Shown here one piece after another: positions 7,015 through 16,459 of a DNA stretch of 45,719 bases. Below the pieces are notes generated by a model. That model did not search any database. It saw nothing but the letters and a program-made list of their open reading frames with translations, and had not been told where the DNA came from. Numbering within the stretch: position 1 is the first letter of the stretch; every line of letters begins with the position of its first letter. The position numbers were made by a program, and so were the translations under genes. Source of the DNA: Phycisphaerales bacterium (lineage in GTDB: Bacteria; Planctomycetota; Phycisphaerae; Phycisphaerales; UBA1924); assembly GCA_947459215.1 (NCBI GenBank), contig CANHCQ010000028.1, positions 1 to 45,719 on the forward strand, in the 5' to 3' direction.

Positions 7015-7416
7015 GGGAGTGAGTCCTTGCGATAGGCGGAAGGCCGTGCCCGAGAACATAGCAAGCGGCGAGGGGTGTCTGGGGCAAGAAAGCCCCGAAA
7101 GATGCGTTTTCCGATTGCGGGTGGGTCGGACGGACGGTATCTTGGATGGGTTGGAAGGTCTTCAGAAACGGACGTACCGGTCCTTGAATCAGGGAAAAGT
7201 TGGTTCGGGTCAACTGGTACGAACCGTGTCACGGAGAGGATCGAAGAGAGGTTGTGCCGACACGAACGAATGCGTGCCGCGGCATGGGAAACGGGCGTGA
7301 CTGCGCCCGGAGCCGATGCAGGCGTTGCGCGGTCGGTGTCGGAGTGATTCGAGGACTCGGGAAACGGACCCACCAGCAGCGTGCCTGAGGCCGCTGCACA
7401 AGAGGAGCAGAACCGA
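7015..7416. promoter_or_regulatory. Divergent control region between the GH31 and GH13 genes, with a palindrome
   Basis: The 402-bp gap has no coding signal and must hold promoters for both genes. The clearest operator-like element is GGTTCG-N12-CGAACC at 7202-7225. No convincing -35/-10 pair could be fixed. No regulator gene is nearby. The palindrome is seen; a regulatory role is inferred. Confidence 0.4.
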
Positions 7417-10251
7417 ATGTCGACTCGTGGCAATGGAATGAAGCGTGGCCTGCAAGTTGTGATCCTGGTGAAGCTCGCGGGCGCAACGATGAGCATGACG
7501 GCGTTTGCGGCGCCGGTGGTGGCGGGCGACAACCCGGCAATGTTGCAGTGGTTCGAAAACCGGTGGTACGACATGGAGCGTCGCCTGCCGGACTGGTTCA
7601 CGTATGGCTGGGGCTCGGTGTGGCTGCCGCCGGTGACGAAAGGGCGGGACACCTCGAGCGCCGGATATGACCCGTTCGATCGGTTTGATCTGGGCTCGCC
7701 GAGCTCCCCCACTGCGTATGGCACCGCTGCGTACTTTGACGCGTTGGTGGATGAGTTCCATCGCGCGGACGGCTTGGTGTACATCGACTCGGTGATGAAC
7801 CACAACTCGGGGCGCGACGGCTCGAGCGGGTTCCAGCAGGCGGGCGGATGGCCGGGCTTCTGGATGAGCCCGAACCCGGGGTTCACGACCAAGCAGGCGA
7901 CGGACAACTGGGGCGACTTCCACAACGGTGTTGCGGGCGGGTATCTGCAATCCGAGAACCCGAGCGGCGCGCGGTACGACCTGTACAAGGGCGATCTGGT
8001 CGCGCTCGTGGACATTGCGCAGGAGAGCAACAACCAGTTCATCCGTCAGCCGGTGGCGGCGGGCAATCCGCTGAACATTCCGGCGGGCACGGTGTACAAC
8101 CAGCCCAACCCGGCGAACGCTCAGTTCTATCCGAATCGCAATCTCCCAGGCGCGTCGTTCACCAATCCGGGCACGGCGCGGAACCCGGGCACGAACAACT
8201 TCACGCTCTATCCCTTCGACGGCATGAACGGCACGCCGGTCGCTGAGAACGGCACCGGCCTGCTCTTGCGCTGGTCGCAATGGATGATGGACGTGCACAA
8301 GGTCGATGGTTTCCGCATCGACGCGATCAAGCACGTGCCGAGCTGGTTCTGGGACACCTTCTGGGACGCGGCGGTGTATCAGCGGCGGACGACGCCGGAC
8401 GGTCGGAAGGTGACGCCGTTCTCGTTCGGTGAGAGCGTCGAGAGCAATCAGTTCACGTACGACAACTTCATCCGCAAGACCAACAACATCTTCCGGCAGG
8501 GCGACTCGTGGGGCAACCGCGATGCGCTGGACCTGAACGGCGCCGGGCAGCTGCGTGACCTGATCAACGGCAACGGCCTCGGCTCGTGGCAGAACGTTCT
8601 GAACGCGCACCTCGACAACCAGGACGGATTCAACGACGGCACGCTGGGCGTGAACCACGTTTTCAGCCATGACAACGGGAGCGCCGGCAACGGCGGATCG
8701 CTGCCGCCGCTGCCGAGCGCCCAGGCGCAGGGCATGTACGCGCACGCGTACCTGCTCACCCGCACGGGCCAGCCGAAGGTGTATCACAATGCTCTGGGAC
8801 TGACCCGCGCGAGCGGCTTCTTCCCGCGGCAGGGCATGCCGACCGCGATGGGCTGGAATCCTTCGACGAACTCCGCTGATCAGACGCTGATCCGGCTGGT
8901 GCAGATCCACAACTGGGTCTGCCGCGGCGAATTCAACGTGCTGAACAGCACCGATCCGGGCAACACCTCGACGGCGGATGTGCTGGTGTTTGAGCGGCGG
9001 ACCAATCTGGGATTCAACTCCTACTCCGGCAACGCGCTGATCGCAACCAACGACCGCTACGACTCGGGCACGCAGACCCGGTTTGTGCGTACCTCGTTCT
9101 CGACCGGCACGCGGCTGATCGAGTTGACCGGCAACGCGGCCGATCCGACGGTCGATCCGACCAACGCCATCCCCGACGTGATCACCACCACCAACTTCAA
9201 CTCCACCGGCGGCTGGGCGACTCTCGTGGTGCCGAACAACGTCAGCTCCGCTGGGCAGCACAACAAGGGCTATCTCGTCTACGCGCCATCGATCCCCAGC
9301 GGCACGCTGACGCTGACGCCGACAAGCAGCACAATTGCTGCCGACACGAACTTCACCCCGACGTTCCGTCGACGTTTGACGCCGCTGCCGGTCGTCTCGG
9401 CCAACAGCTTCAACATCAACCTGACGACGTCCAACGGCGACGTGGCCCTGGTGGGGCAGCCGGGCGCCAACAACAACACCGACGACAACGCGCTGTTCAA
9501 GATCGGCGGCGGGTACCGCGACTTCAACGCCAACGGCGTGGTGGACTTCGACCACACGACCGGCATCGCGGCGGGGTACGAGCAGTTCCTGACGCTCAAG
9601 GACCCGCTCGCGGGCAAGCCGCAGAACGTGAACCAGGGCAACTACTCGCAGACCGTGAATACGACGCTCCTGGATGAGGGCGTGCACTACCTGTCTGTGG
9701 TGGCGTTCCGCAAGCGGACGATCGCGGGCGAGGCGGCGTTGTTCCGCGAGTTCCGCCAGGCGTTTTATGTGGATCGCCTGCCGCCGGACGCGAGCATCTT
9801 GAACGTGCCGATCGTGCCGAGCGGCGCCCCGACGTACGCGTTCACCATCAAGGCCAACGACCGCACGGTGAACCGCACGCACCTGATGCAGAACCTCGCG
9901 GCAAACGCCAACCCGGTGACGAGCAGCAACTCGTTCAACCAGGCGACGCAGAACGACCGGTTCGACTATTCACGTTCGGTGTCGTTCGTGAACGGCGTGA
10001 ACCGCATCACGCTGGTAGCGTTCGAGCTCTCGGGCAACAACGCCGTGAAGGACTACTACGTCAACTACTTCACGACGTGCCCGGGCGACTTCAATGCCGA
10101 CGGCTTCGTGGACGACACGGACTTTGTTTCGTTCGCGGACTTCTACAACGAGCTGACCGCGATGCGCGGCGACCTGAACGGGGACATGCAGACCGACGAC
10201 TCGGACTTCGTGATCTTTGCAACCGCGTACAACGAGTTGATCTGTCCGTGA
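7417..10251 (+). CDS. Secreted GH13 alpha-amylase with C-terminal dockerin-like repeats
   Basis: A 944-residue protein; ATG 7417 is chosen because GAGGAG lies eight bases upstream, and residues 1-35 look like a signal peptide (long n-region, then GLQVVILVKLAGATMSMTAFA). The GH13 barrel carries all four classic regions: DSVMNH (124-129), GFRIDAIKH with nucleophile D302, GES with acid/base E339, and FSHDN with D419. A beta-rich region follows (about 520-880), then two EF-hand/dockerin-like units from about residue 888: CPGDFNADGFVDDTDF...FYNEL and GDLNGDMQTDDSDF...YNELICP. It should cleave internal alpha-1,4 bonds of starch-like glucans outside the cell. The dockerin-like tail may bind calcium and serve anchoring; that is inference. 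The gene ends in a strong terminator at 10315. Confidence 0.93.
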   Translation: MSTRGNGMKRGLQVVILVKLAGATMSMTAFAAPVVAGDNPAMLQWFENRWYDMERRLPDWFTYGWGSVWLPPVTKGRDTSSAGYDPFDRFDLGSPSSPTAYGTAAYFDALVDEFHRADGLVYIDSVMNHNSGRDGSSGFQQAGGWPGFWMSPNPGFTTKQATDNWGDFHNGVAGGYLQSENPSGARYDLYKGDLVALVDIAQESNNQFIRQPVAAGNPLNIPAGTVYNQPNPANAQFYPNRNLPGASFTNPGTARNPGTNNFTLYPFDGMNGTPVAENGTGLLLRWSQWMMDVHKVDGFRIDAIKHVPSWFWDTFWDAAVYQRRTTPDGRKVTPFSFGESVESNQFTYDNFIRKTNNIFRQGDSWGNRDALDLNGAGQLRDLINGNGLGSWQNVLNAHLDNQDGFNDGTLGVNHVFSHDNGSAGNGGSLPPLPSAQAQGMYAHAYLLTRTGQPKVYHNALGLTRASGFFPRQGMPTAMGWNPSTNSADQTLIRLVQIHNWVCRGEFNVLNSTDPGNTSTADVLVFERRTNLGFNSYSGNALIATNDRYDSGTQTRFVRTSFSTGTRLIELTGNAADPTVDPTNAIPDVITTTNFNSTGGWATLVVPNNVSSAGQHNKGYLVYAPSIPSGTLTLTPTSSTIAADTNFTPTFRRRLTPLPVVSANSFNINLTTSNGDVALVGQPGANNNTDDNALFKIGGGYRDFNANGVVDFDHTTGIAAGYEQFLTLKDPLAGKPQNVNQGNYSQTVNTTLLDEGVHYLSVVAFRKRTIAGEAALFREFRQAFYVDRLPPDASILNVPIVPSGAPTYAFTIKANDRTVNRTHLMQNLAANANPVTSSNSFNQATQNDRFDYSRSVSFVNGVNRITLVAFELSGNNAVKDYYVNYFTTCPGDFNADGFVDDTDFVSFADFYNELTAMRGDLNGDMQTDDSDFVIFATAYNELICP

Positions 10252-10314
10252 GGCTCTTGCAGCCTTGCAGGCTGCGGGAGGCTGAGGCCGCTTGATATCG
10301 AGAGGACCATCTTT

Positions 10315-10348
10315 CCGGGGGTGCCAAAGCGGCACCCCCGGCTTTTTT
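10315..10348 (+). terminator. Intrinsic terminator of the amylase gene
   Basis: An 11-bp perfect stem CCGGGGGTGCC/GGCACCCCCGG with loop AAAGC, followed after one C by six T. It lies 64 bases past the amylase stop. A smaller hairpin (GCAGCC/GGCTGC, 10259-10275) precedes it. There is no T tract on the opposite strand, so it acts in the + direction. Confidence 0.9.
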
Positions 10349-10479
10349 CTGGCAGGCCGTTGACCTGCGGACGCCATCGAGTGCGCACAGCAAAGCCGGC
10401 CACACTGAGAACAGCCGCGTGACATCAGTCGCGCCGCGGAGCAGGCGGACTGATGACACCGTGAACAGTTGATCGCTGG

Positions 10480-12093
10480 CTACCGCGACATCGCAGGCTG
10501 TGGCTTGCTGTTCTCCGCGGTCGCGAGCCGCAAAATATTGGTCTGCGTCATCTGATCCCCGTTGAGTTCGCCGCTCAGGCGGCCGTCGGCCATCACGAGC
10601 AGACGATCCGACAGCGCGAGCAGCTCCGGCATCTCGCTGGAGACGAGGAGCACGGCGGTGCCGCTGTCGGCGGCGGCGCGGACGAGCTTGTAGATCTCGG
10701 CTTTGGTGCCGACGTCGATGCCGCGGGTGGGTTCGTCGAGCAGGAGCACGCGGGTGCTGCCGCCCATCCAGCGGGCGATGAGGAGCTTTTGCTGGTTGCC
10801 GCCAGAGAGTTCGCCGGGGAGCGAGGCGCGGCTGGCGGCCTTGACCTGGAACTCGCGGAACTTGGTCGAGATCAGATCACGCTCGGCGCTGACGGTGCGG
10901 AAGCCGAAGAGCCGCGCGAGCCGGGGCATGAAGGGGACGACGGTGTTCTCGCCCACGCCCAGCAGGAAGAAAAGACCTTGCAAGCGGCGGTCTTCGGGGA
11001 CGTATCCGAGCCCGGCGTCGATGGCGGCGCGGGCGCCCTTGCCGCTGACGTCCTTGCCCTTGATGATGACCGTTCCTTGAGCGTTCGAGTCGAGCCCGAA
11101 GATGGCGTTGAGCAACTCCGAGCGGCCGCTGCCGACGAGGCCGCCGATTCCGAGGATCTCGCCCTCACGGAGGGTGAGTGATACATCTTCGAGCTTGCCG
11201 GGCGAAGAAAGGTTCTTGACCTCGAGGGCGACGCCGCCGGCGTGGGCGTGGTGGGTGCCGTTCTCGGCGGCGAGCGAGGGGAGCTTGCCGCTGGGCGTGC
11301 TCAGGCGCCGGCCGATCATCTGCTCGACCAGCGTGGGCTCGTCGAGGTCCTTGATGCGCGTCGTCGCGACGTACTTGCCGTCGCGGAGCACGCTGACGCG
11401 GTCGCAGACGGCGAAGATCTCGCCCATGCGGTGGCTGACGTAGATGATCGTGATGCCTTGCCGCGCCAGCTCGCGGGTGATCTCGAGCAGGCGATCGGTC
11501 TCGGTCATCGAGAGCGAGCTGGTGGGCTCGTCGAAGACGATGACGCGGGGCTTGGAGCCGCCGGTGGCGGAGCGGTCGTCGAGCGCGGCGGCGATCTGAC
11601 AGATCTGGCGGCGGCCCGGGGCCAGGCTGCCGAGCGGAGCGGCGACGTCGATCGAGGGGTCGAGGCGGTGGACGAGGGTGGCGGCACGGCGTTCGAGTTC
11701 GCGGCGGTCGAGCAGGCCAAGGCGCGTCGTCGGCAGGTCGTGCAGGCCCAGGTTCTCAGCCACCGAGAGGTTGGGGCACTGGGCGAGTTCCTGATGGACG
11801 ATGCGGATGCCGTGGGCGAAGGAGTCTTCGATGTCGCCGGGGGTGAGCTCGTGGGTGGCGCCGGCGTCGGTGCGGACGGCGACGGTGCCGGAGTCTTGCG
11901 TGTGCAGGCCGCTGATGACCTTGCCGAGGGTGGACTTGCCCGCGCCGTTCTCGCCCATGAGGGCGTGGACCTCGCCCGCGAAGAACGAGACGGAGACGTT
12001 GTCGAGGGCCTGGGTGATCCCGAAGCGTTTGGAGATGCCGCGGGCCTCGAGGAGGACAAGCGAGTCGGAGGATGGGACGTCGCGATCGGTCAT
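10480..12093 (-). CDS. Sugar ABC transporter ATP-binding protein (RbsA/MglA type, two ATPase domains)
   Basis: A 537-residue duplicated ABC ATPase, the usual length for RbsA/MglA/XylG proteins that energise monosaccharide uptake. Domain 1: Walker A GENGAGKS (47-54), Walker B VIVFDEP (184-190), signature weakened to GSLAPGRRQ (155-163). Domain 2: degenerate Walker A GLVGSGRS (318-325, no Lys), good signature LSGGNQQ (429-435), Walker B VLLLDEP (449-455). This asymmetry is normal for the family. It starts at ATG 12093 without a clear ribosome binding site. No permease or type-2 sugar-binding protein gene lies next to it, so its partners must be encoded elsewhere. It lies downstream of recA on the same strand but is separated from it by a terminator. 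Confidence 0.9.
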   Translation of the reverse strand: MTDRDVPSSDSLVLLEARGISKRFGITQALDNVSVSFFAGEVHALMGENGAGKSTLGKVISGLHTQDSGTVAVRTDAGATHELTPGDIEDSFAHGIRIVHQELAQCPNLSVAENLGLHDLPTTRLGLLDRRELERRAATLVHRLDPSIDVAAPLGSLAPGRRQICQIAAALDDRSATGGSKPRVIVFDEPTSSLSMTETDRLLEITRELARQGITIIYVSHRMGEIFAVCDRVSVLRDGKYVATTRIKDLDEPTLVEQMIGRRLSTPSGKLPSLAAENGTHHAHAGGVALEVKNLSSPGKLEDVSLTLREGEILGIGGLVGSGRSELLNAIFGLDSNAQGTVIIKGKDVSGKGARAAIDAGLGYVPEDRRLQGLFFLLGVGENTVVPFMPRLARLFGFRTVSAERDLISTKFREFQVKAASRASLPGELSGGNQQKLLIARWMGGSTRVLLLDEPTRGIDVGTKAEIYKLVRAAADSGTAVLLVSSEMPELLALSDRLLVMADGRLSGELNGDQMTQTNILRLATAENSKPQPAMSR

Positions 12094-12136
12094 GGGGGTA
12101 GTAGATGATACAGGGCGACGGGGGAAGGCGGAAATG

Positions 12137-12160
12137 AAAACGCCCGGTGAAAACCGGGCG
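12137..12160 (-). terminator. Intrinsic terminator of recA
   Basis: On the minus strand, CGCCCGGT-TTTC-ACCGGGCG followed by TTTT. It lies 84 bases beyond the recA stop and before the sugar ABC gene, so the two are likely separate transcripts. Confidence 0.8.
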
Positions 12161-12243
12161 TGTGGGGAGTGATCGTGATCTGCGAGATCGGGGCCAACGG
12201 TGGCCCCACGCTCGCGCGTGGGGTTCGTCTTCCGGATGGTCGT

Positions 12244-13323
<1,080 letters not shown>

Positions 13324-13531
13324 GTGAAACCCAATCTCCCGCCTGAGGCGGGTTGACCGGTGGTTGGCCGATTGGTCGGTCGTGCGAACGAATCCCCCGC
13401 CCCGAGGTCGCTCACACGTCCGCCAGCCGGGACCACGAGTCGGCCCGACGCTGAGCCCGGTGCGGGACCTCCTTGGCCTCGCGGAAACCGGGGGACAGGG
13501 GCGGCGTCGGTCGCGGGCCTGTCTGAGGCAG

Positions 13532-13568
13532 AGCGTACCGAAACCAAACAGGCTTGTCAATGTTTGGT
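13532..13568 (-). promoter_or_regulatory. Probable recA promoter inside a 26-bp inverted repeat (candidate SOS operator)
   Basis: On the minus strand a perfect -35 TTGACA (13560-13555), a 17-base spacer and TACGCT (13537-13532) form a plausible sigma-70 promoter about 210 bases before the recA start. The -35 lies between two 8-bp arms, ACCAAACA (13543-13550) and TGTTTGGT (13561-13568), a perfect inverted repeat with a 10-bp spacer. A dyad over the -35 is how a repressor would act; LexA is the obvious candidate because the gene is recA, but the motif is not the Escherichia coli or Bacillus LexA box. The rest of the 13324-13743 gap shows nothing clear. Confidence 0.6.
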
Positions 13569-13743
13569 CTTTGAGCGGAAGCCGGTTTTCCGTAACTGCA
13601 TTCTTGCAAAGACCTTACGCTGTGGAAAACCGAACAGATCGGAAATGAACGCCGGTCCCGTTTGGATCGCAAGCAGGCCGCGCCGAATCCTTCGAATCGC
13701 ACCGGCTGCGGGTGCCTTGCAATACGCCGGTTACTCTCCTGCG

Positions 13744-14589
13744 ATGAGTCGATTGCTGCCGCGTATTCCCGCGTCGTCCACTGCGGCGTGTCTGGTCTCC
13801 ACGCTCCTGATCAGCGGGTGCGTGTGCCAGACGCAGCAGTCCGAACACACTCACGCCGGAGTTTCGATGTCCACGACCCCGACAACCGGCTTCCTCTTCC
13901 GCACCATCACCGTCGAAAGCAACGGCCAGTCGCTGACCAGCAAGTACGCGGTGTATGTGCCGCGGGGGTACGACGGGTCCAAGCCGGTGCCGCTGATTCT
14001 GTTCCTGCACGGGCGGGGCGAGTCGGGAACCGATGGGCAGAAGACGATCGCGCAAGGCATTGGCACGGCGATCCTGTTCAACGAGGCGGCGTGGCCCGCG
14101 ATCGTGCTCTTTCCGCAGAAACCGACGCAGGAGTCGCGCTGGATCGATCACGAGGGTCTCGCGATGGGCGTGCTCGATGAAGCCCGCAAGACGTACAACA
14201 TCGACGCGTCGCGGATCTATCTGACGGGATTGTCGCAGGGCGGCGCAGGCTCGTGGGCGATCGGCGCGAAGCACGCGGACGTGTTCGCGGCGGTGGCCCC
14301 GATCTGCGGGTTCACGGGGACGTGGGACAAGGGGAATGTCACGCCGCAGTCGGTGGCGGAAGGGATCAGCACGCTTCCCATCTGGGCGTTCCACGGCTTG
14401 AAGGACGACGTGGTGCTGCCGAAGGAGACGGAGGCAATCGTGGCGACGGTGCAGGCGAAGCAGGCGGGTTTGCCCGGCGTTCCTGCGATCAAGGCGACGT
14501 ACTTCCCCGATGCGAACCACAACTCGTGGGACGCGGCGTATCGCTCGTCGGAGTTGCCGCGGTGGTTGTTTGAGCAGCGAAAGCGGTGA
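13744..14589 (+). CDS. Lipoprotein esterase/peptidase-like alpha/beta hydrolase
   Basis: A 281-residue protein whose start at 13744 gives a proper lipoprotein signal peptide with lipobox LISGC (C26). The mature part is an alpha/beta hydrolase of the PHB-depolymerase/phospholipase-carboxylesterase kind, often annotated 'predicted peptidase': YAVYVPRGYDGSKPVPLILFLHGRGE (68-93, oxyanion region), nucleophile S164 in GLSQGG, acid D221 in HGLKDD, and H259 in DANHNSW. All three catalytic residues are present. Substrate is probably an ester in the cell envelope or periplasm; it cannot be named from sequence. No clear ribosome binding site is seen. It is divergent from recA and convergent with the metallo-hydrolase, with a double-hairpin repeat between the stops. 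Confidence 0.85.
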   Translation: MSRLLPRIPASSTAACLVSTLLISGCVCQTQQSEHTHAGVSMSTTPTTGFLFRTITVESNGQSLTSKYAVYVPRGYDGSKPVPLILFLHGRGESGTDGQKTIAQGIGTAILFNEAAWPAIVLFPQKPTQESRWIDHEGLAMGVLDEARKTYNIDASRIYLTGLSQGGAGSWAIGAKHADVFAAVAPICGFTGTWDKGNVTPQSVAEGISTLPIWAFHGLKDDVVLPKETEAIVATVQAKQAGLPGVPAIKATYFPDANHNSWDAAYRSSELPRWLFEQRKR

Positions 14590-14634
14590 GGTGTCTTCGC
14601 GGGAAGGAGCTCAACGCCTCGAACGACGCGAAAT

Positions 14635-14703
14635 CCCCTCACCTGCTTCGCCTGTGGCGAAGCGGTCCTCTCCCCGCAAGCGGGGAGAGGAGGCGCGAGG
14701 GCG
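14635..14703. repeat. Double-hairpin repeat, family B, copy 2
   Basis: Two adjacent hairpins between convergent genes: GCTTCGCC/GGCGAAGC (14645-14652 with 14656-14663) and CCTCTCCCCGC/GCGGGGAGAGG (14667-14677 with 14680-14690). Compared with copy 1 at 3581-3644 the first stem shows a paired C-to-T and G-to-A change that preserves pairing. It could also act as a bidirectional transcript end, but there is no T tract. Confidence 0.75.
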
Positions 14704-14731
14704 GAGCATCACCCGACTCCTTGCGGCACGT

Positions 14732-16156
14732 TTATGGCGCGAGGTGGATCACATCGCCCCGCATCGGCAACTCCGCGGTGACGCCGTAGCGGTCCTTCAG
14801 ACCCGCCGCGAGGGCGGCACGCGGGCCGTCTTCGCCGTGCGTGAGCACCAGCCGCGGGCGGCCCCTCATCATCTTTTCTGGCCAGGCGAGCAGTTCGCTG
14901 CGGCCGGCGTGGGCGCTGAAGCCGTCGAGCTTGTGGATGTCGGCCCGCACGGCGATGGGGTCGTTGAAGATGTAGACCTGCTCGGCGCCGTCGGCGAGCT
15001 TGCGCCCCAGCGTGCCCTCGGCCATGTAGCCGACGAGGACGACGGCGGTGCCGCGGCGCCAGAGGTTGTGGCGCAGGTGGTGGACGATGCGGCCGCCCTC
15101 GCACATGCCGCTGCCGGCGATGATGACGCAGGGGTCCCAGGATTCGTTGAGGGCACGGGACTCGTTGGCGGTCTCGATGAGGCGGAGCGATTTCAGACCG
15201 TCGACGAGGCGTTGGCAGCGGGCCAGCCGGGTCGCTTCGACGTCATGAAGGTTGGTGTGCTTCATGTAGACCTCGGTGGCCCGCTTGGCGGCGGGGCTGT
15301 CGAGGTAGACGGGGACGTCGGCGAGTTCGCCGGCCTCATGGGCGCAGATCAAGTGGTAGAGCAGGAGCTGCGTGCGCCCGATCGCGAAGGCGGGGATGAT
15401 GACGCGTTGCTTGTTGAAGATGGTGTCGCGGACGATGCGGATGAGTCTCTCGACCGAGGCGGACGTACCTGGATGTTCCTTGTCGCCGTAAGTGGATTCG
15501 AGGAACACAAGATCGGCCTCACTGGGCGGCTCGGGATCGCGGAGGATGGGGGCGTCGCGAGGGCCAATGTCGCCGCTGAAGACGATTTTCTTTGTGACAC
15601 CCGCGTCGGAGACGGACATGGCGATGGAGGCGCTGCCGAGGATGTGGCCAGCCTCGTAGTACCGGATCTTGACGCCGGGTGCGACCTGAGCTTCCTTGGC
15701 GTACGGGACGTCCTTGATGAGCTGGTAGACGGCCTCGGCGTCCTGCTTGGTGTAGATCGGTTCGAGCGGATCGAGGCCGGCACGCTCGCGCTTACGGTTC
15801 TCGCGCTGGGTGTCCTGTTCCTGGATGCCGGCGGAGTCGCGGAGCACGGCTTCGGTCAGGTCGCCACTGGCGGGCGTAGCGAAGATCGGGCCGTTGTAGC
15901 CGGCGCGGGTCAGCATCGGCAGGCGGCCGGTGTGATCGAGGTGGGCGTGGGTGAGCACGACGGCGGCGAGCGCGCGCGGATCGATCGCACCGAGCGAGGC
16001 ATTGACGTCGACACGTTCGCCGTTGCCGTTGGTGCTGCGGGCGTCTCTGCCCTGAAACATGCCGAGATCGACGAGAACCTTGGTCTGAGAGGTCTCGACG
16101 AGGTAGGCGGAGCCGGTCACGCCTCCGGCGGCACCGAGAACGCGGACTTGGATCAT
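14732..16156 (-). CDS. Metallo-beta-lactamase/beta-CASP hydrolase (RNase-like)
   Basis: A 474-residue protein from ATG 16156 with GGAG eight bases upstream. The N terminus is a metallo-beta-lactamase fold: GAAGGVTGSAYLVE then the zinc motif HAHLDH (H70, H72, D74, H75), GHILGSAS, and SGDIG. The middle is a beta-CASP domain (FAIGRTQLLLYHL; IIAGSGMCEGGRIVHHL; GYMAEGTLGR), and the RNA-specificity loop returns to the core with FSAHAGRSELLAW and LTHGE. This is the architecture of CPSF73-like/RNase J-related proteins (the bacterial YSH1 or Mbl-fold RNase group), so cytoplasmic RNA cleavage is the likely activity; the substrate is unknown. No partner gene is adjacent. The gene abuts a composite inverted repeat on its 5' side. 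Confidence 0.9.
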   Translation of the reverse strand: MIQVRVLGAAGGVTGSAYLVETSQTKVLVDLGMFQGRDARSTNGNGERVDVNASLGAIDPRALAAVVLTHAHLDHTGRLPMLTRAGYNGPIFATPASGDLTEAVLRDSAGIQEQDTQRENRKRERAGLDPLEPIYTKQDAEAVYQLIKDVPYAKEAQVAPGVKIRYYEAGHILGSASIAMSVSDAGVTKKIVFSGDIGPRDAPILRDPEPPSEADLVFLESTYGDKEHPGTSASVERLIRIVRDTIFNKQRVIIPAFAIGRTQLLLYHLICAHEAGELADVPVYLDSPAAKRATEVYMKHTNLHDVEATRLARCQRLVDGLKSLRLIETANESRALNESWDPCVIIAGSGMCEGGRIVHHLRHNLWRRGTAVVLVGYMAEGTLGRKLADGAEQVYIFNDPIAVRADIHKLDGFSAHAGRSELLAWPEKMMRGRPRLVLTHGEDGPRAALAAGLKDRYGVTAELPMRGDVIHLAP

Positions 16157-16180
16157 GATGAGCTCCGGGGACGGGGATCA

Positions 16181-16451
16181 ACCACAGAGGCACAGAGACA
16201 CGGAGAAGAGTAAGGCAGGGGATTCGAACTCAACGCGCTCGAAGGACTCGAAGGGGTTGAAGGCACGGGAAGGGACATCATGCGTGAGTGCCCGTGGACA
16301 CCGCCCGCATCGGGTTCCTCACCCGCTGACGCGACACCGACGCGGCGGCCCTCCACGGCGAAGGCCCCTCGATTCTTTCCCCTTTGAGTTCTTCGAGCTC
16401 TTTGAGTTGAACTCTCTTCTCTGTGCCTCTGTGTCTCTGTGTCTCTGTGGT
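16181..16451. repeat. Composite inverted repeat (MITE-like) with CACAGAGGCACAGAGA ends
   Basis: The left end (16181-16255) and right end (16381-16451) are imperfect inverted copies: both carry CACAGAGGCACAGAGA and then AACTCAA-G-GCTCGAAG. The middle, about 125 bp, has no gene. The outer ends contain CACAGAGACACAGAGA-type microrepeats. The element fills the 303-bp gap between two same-direction genes. The structure resembles a non-autonomous mobile element or a REP composite; no transposase or clear target duplication is visible. Confidence 0.7.
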
Positions 16452-16459
16452 GAACTCCC

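Noticed and set aside
7210..9882. An 890-codon minus-strand frame opposite the amylase
   Set aside because: Arg/Val/His-rich product without domains, opposite a gene with all GH13 motifs.
13324..13560. An N-terminal extension of RecA by 79 residues
   Set aside because: The added residues are arginine-rich, unlike any RecA, and the segment contains the promoter and inverted repeat.
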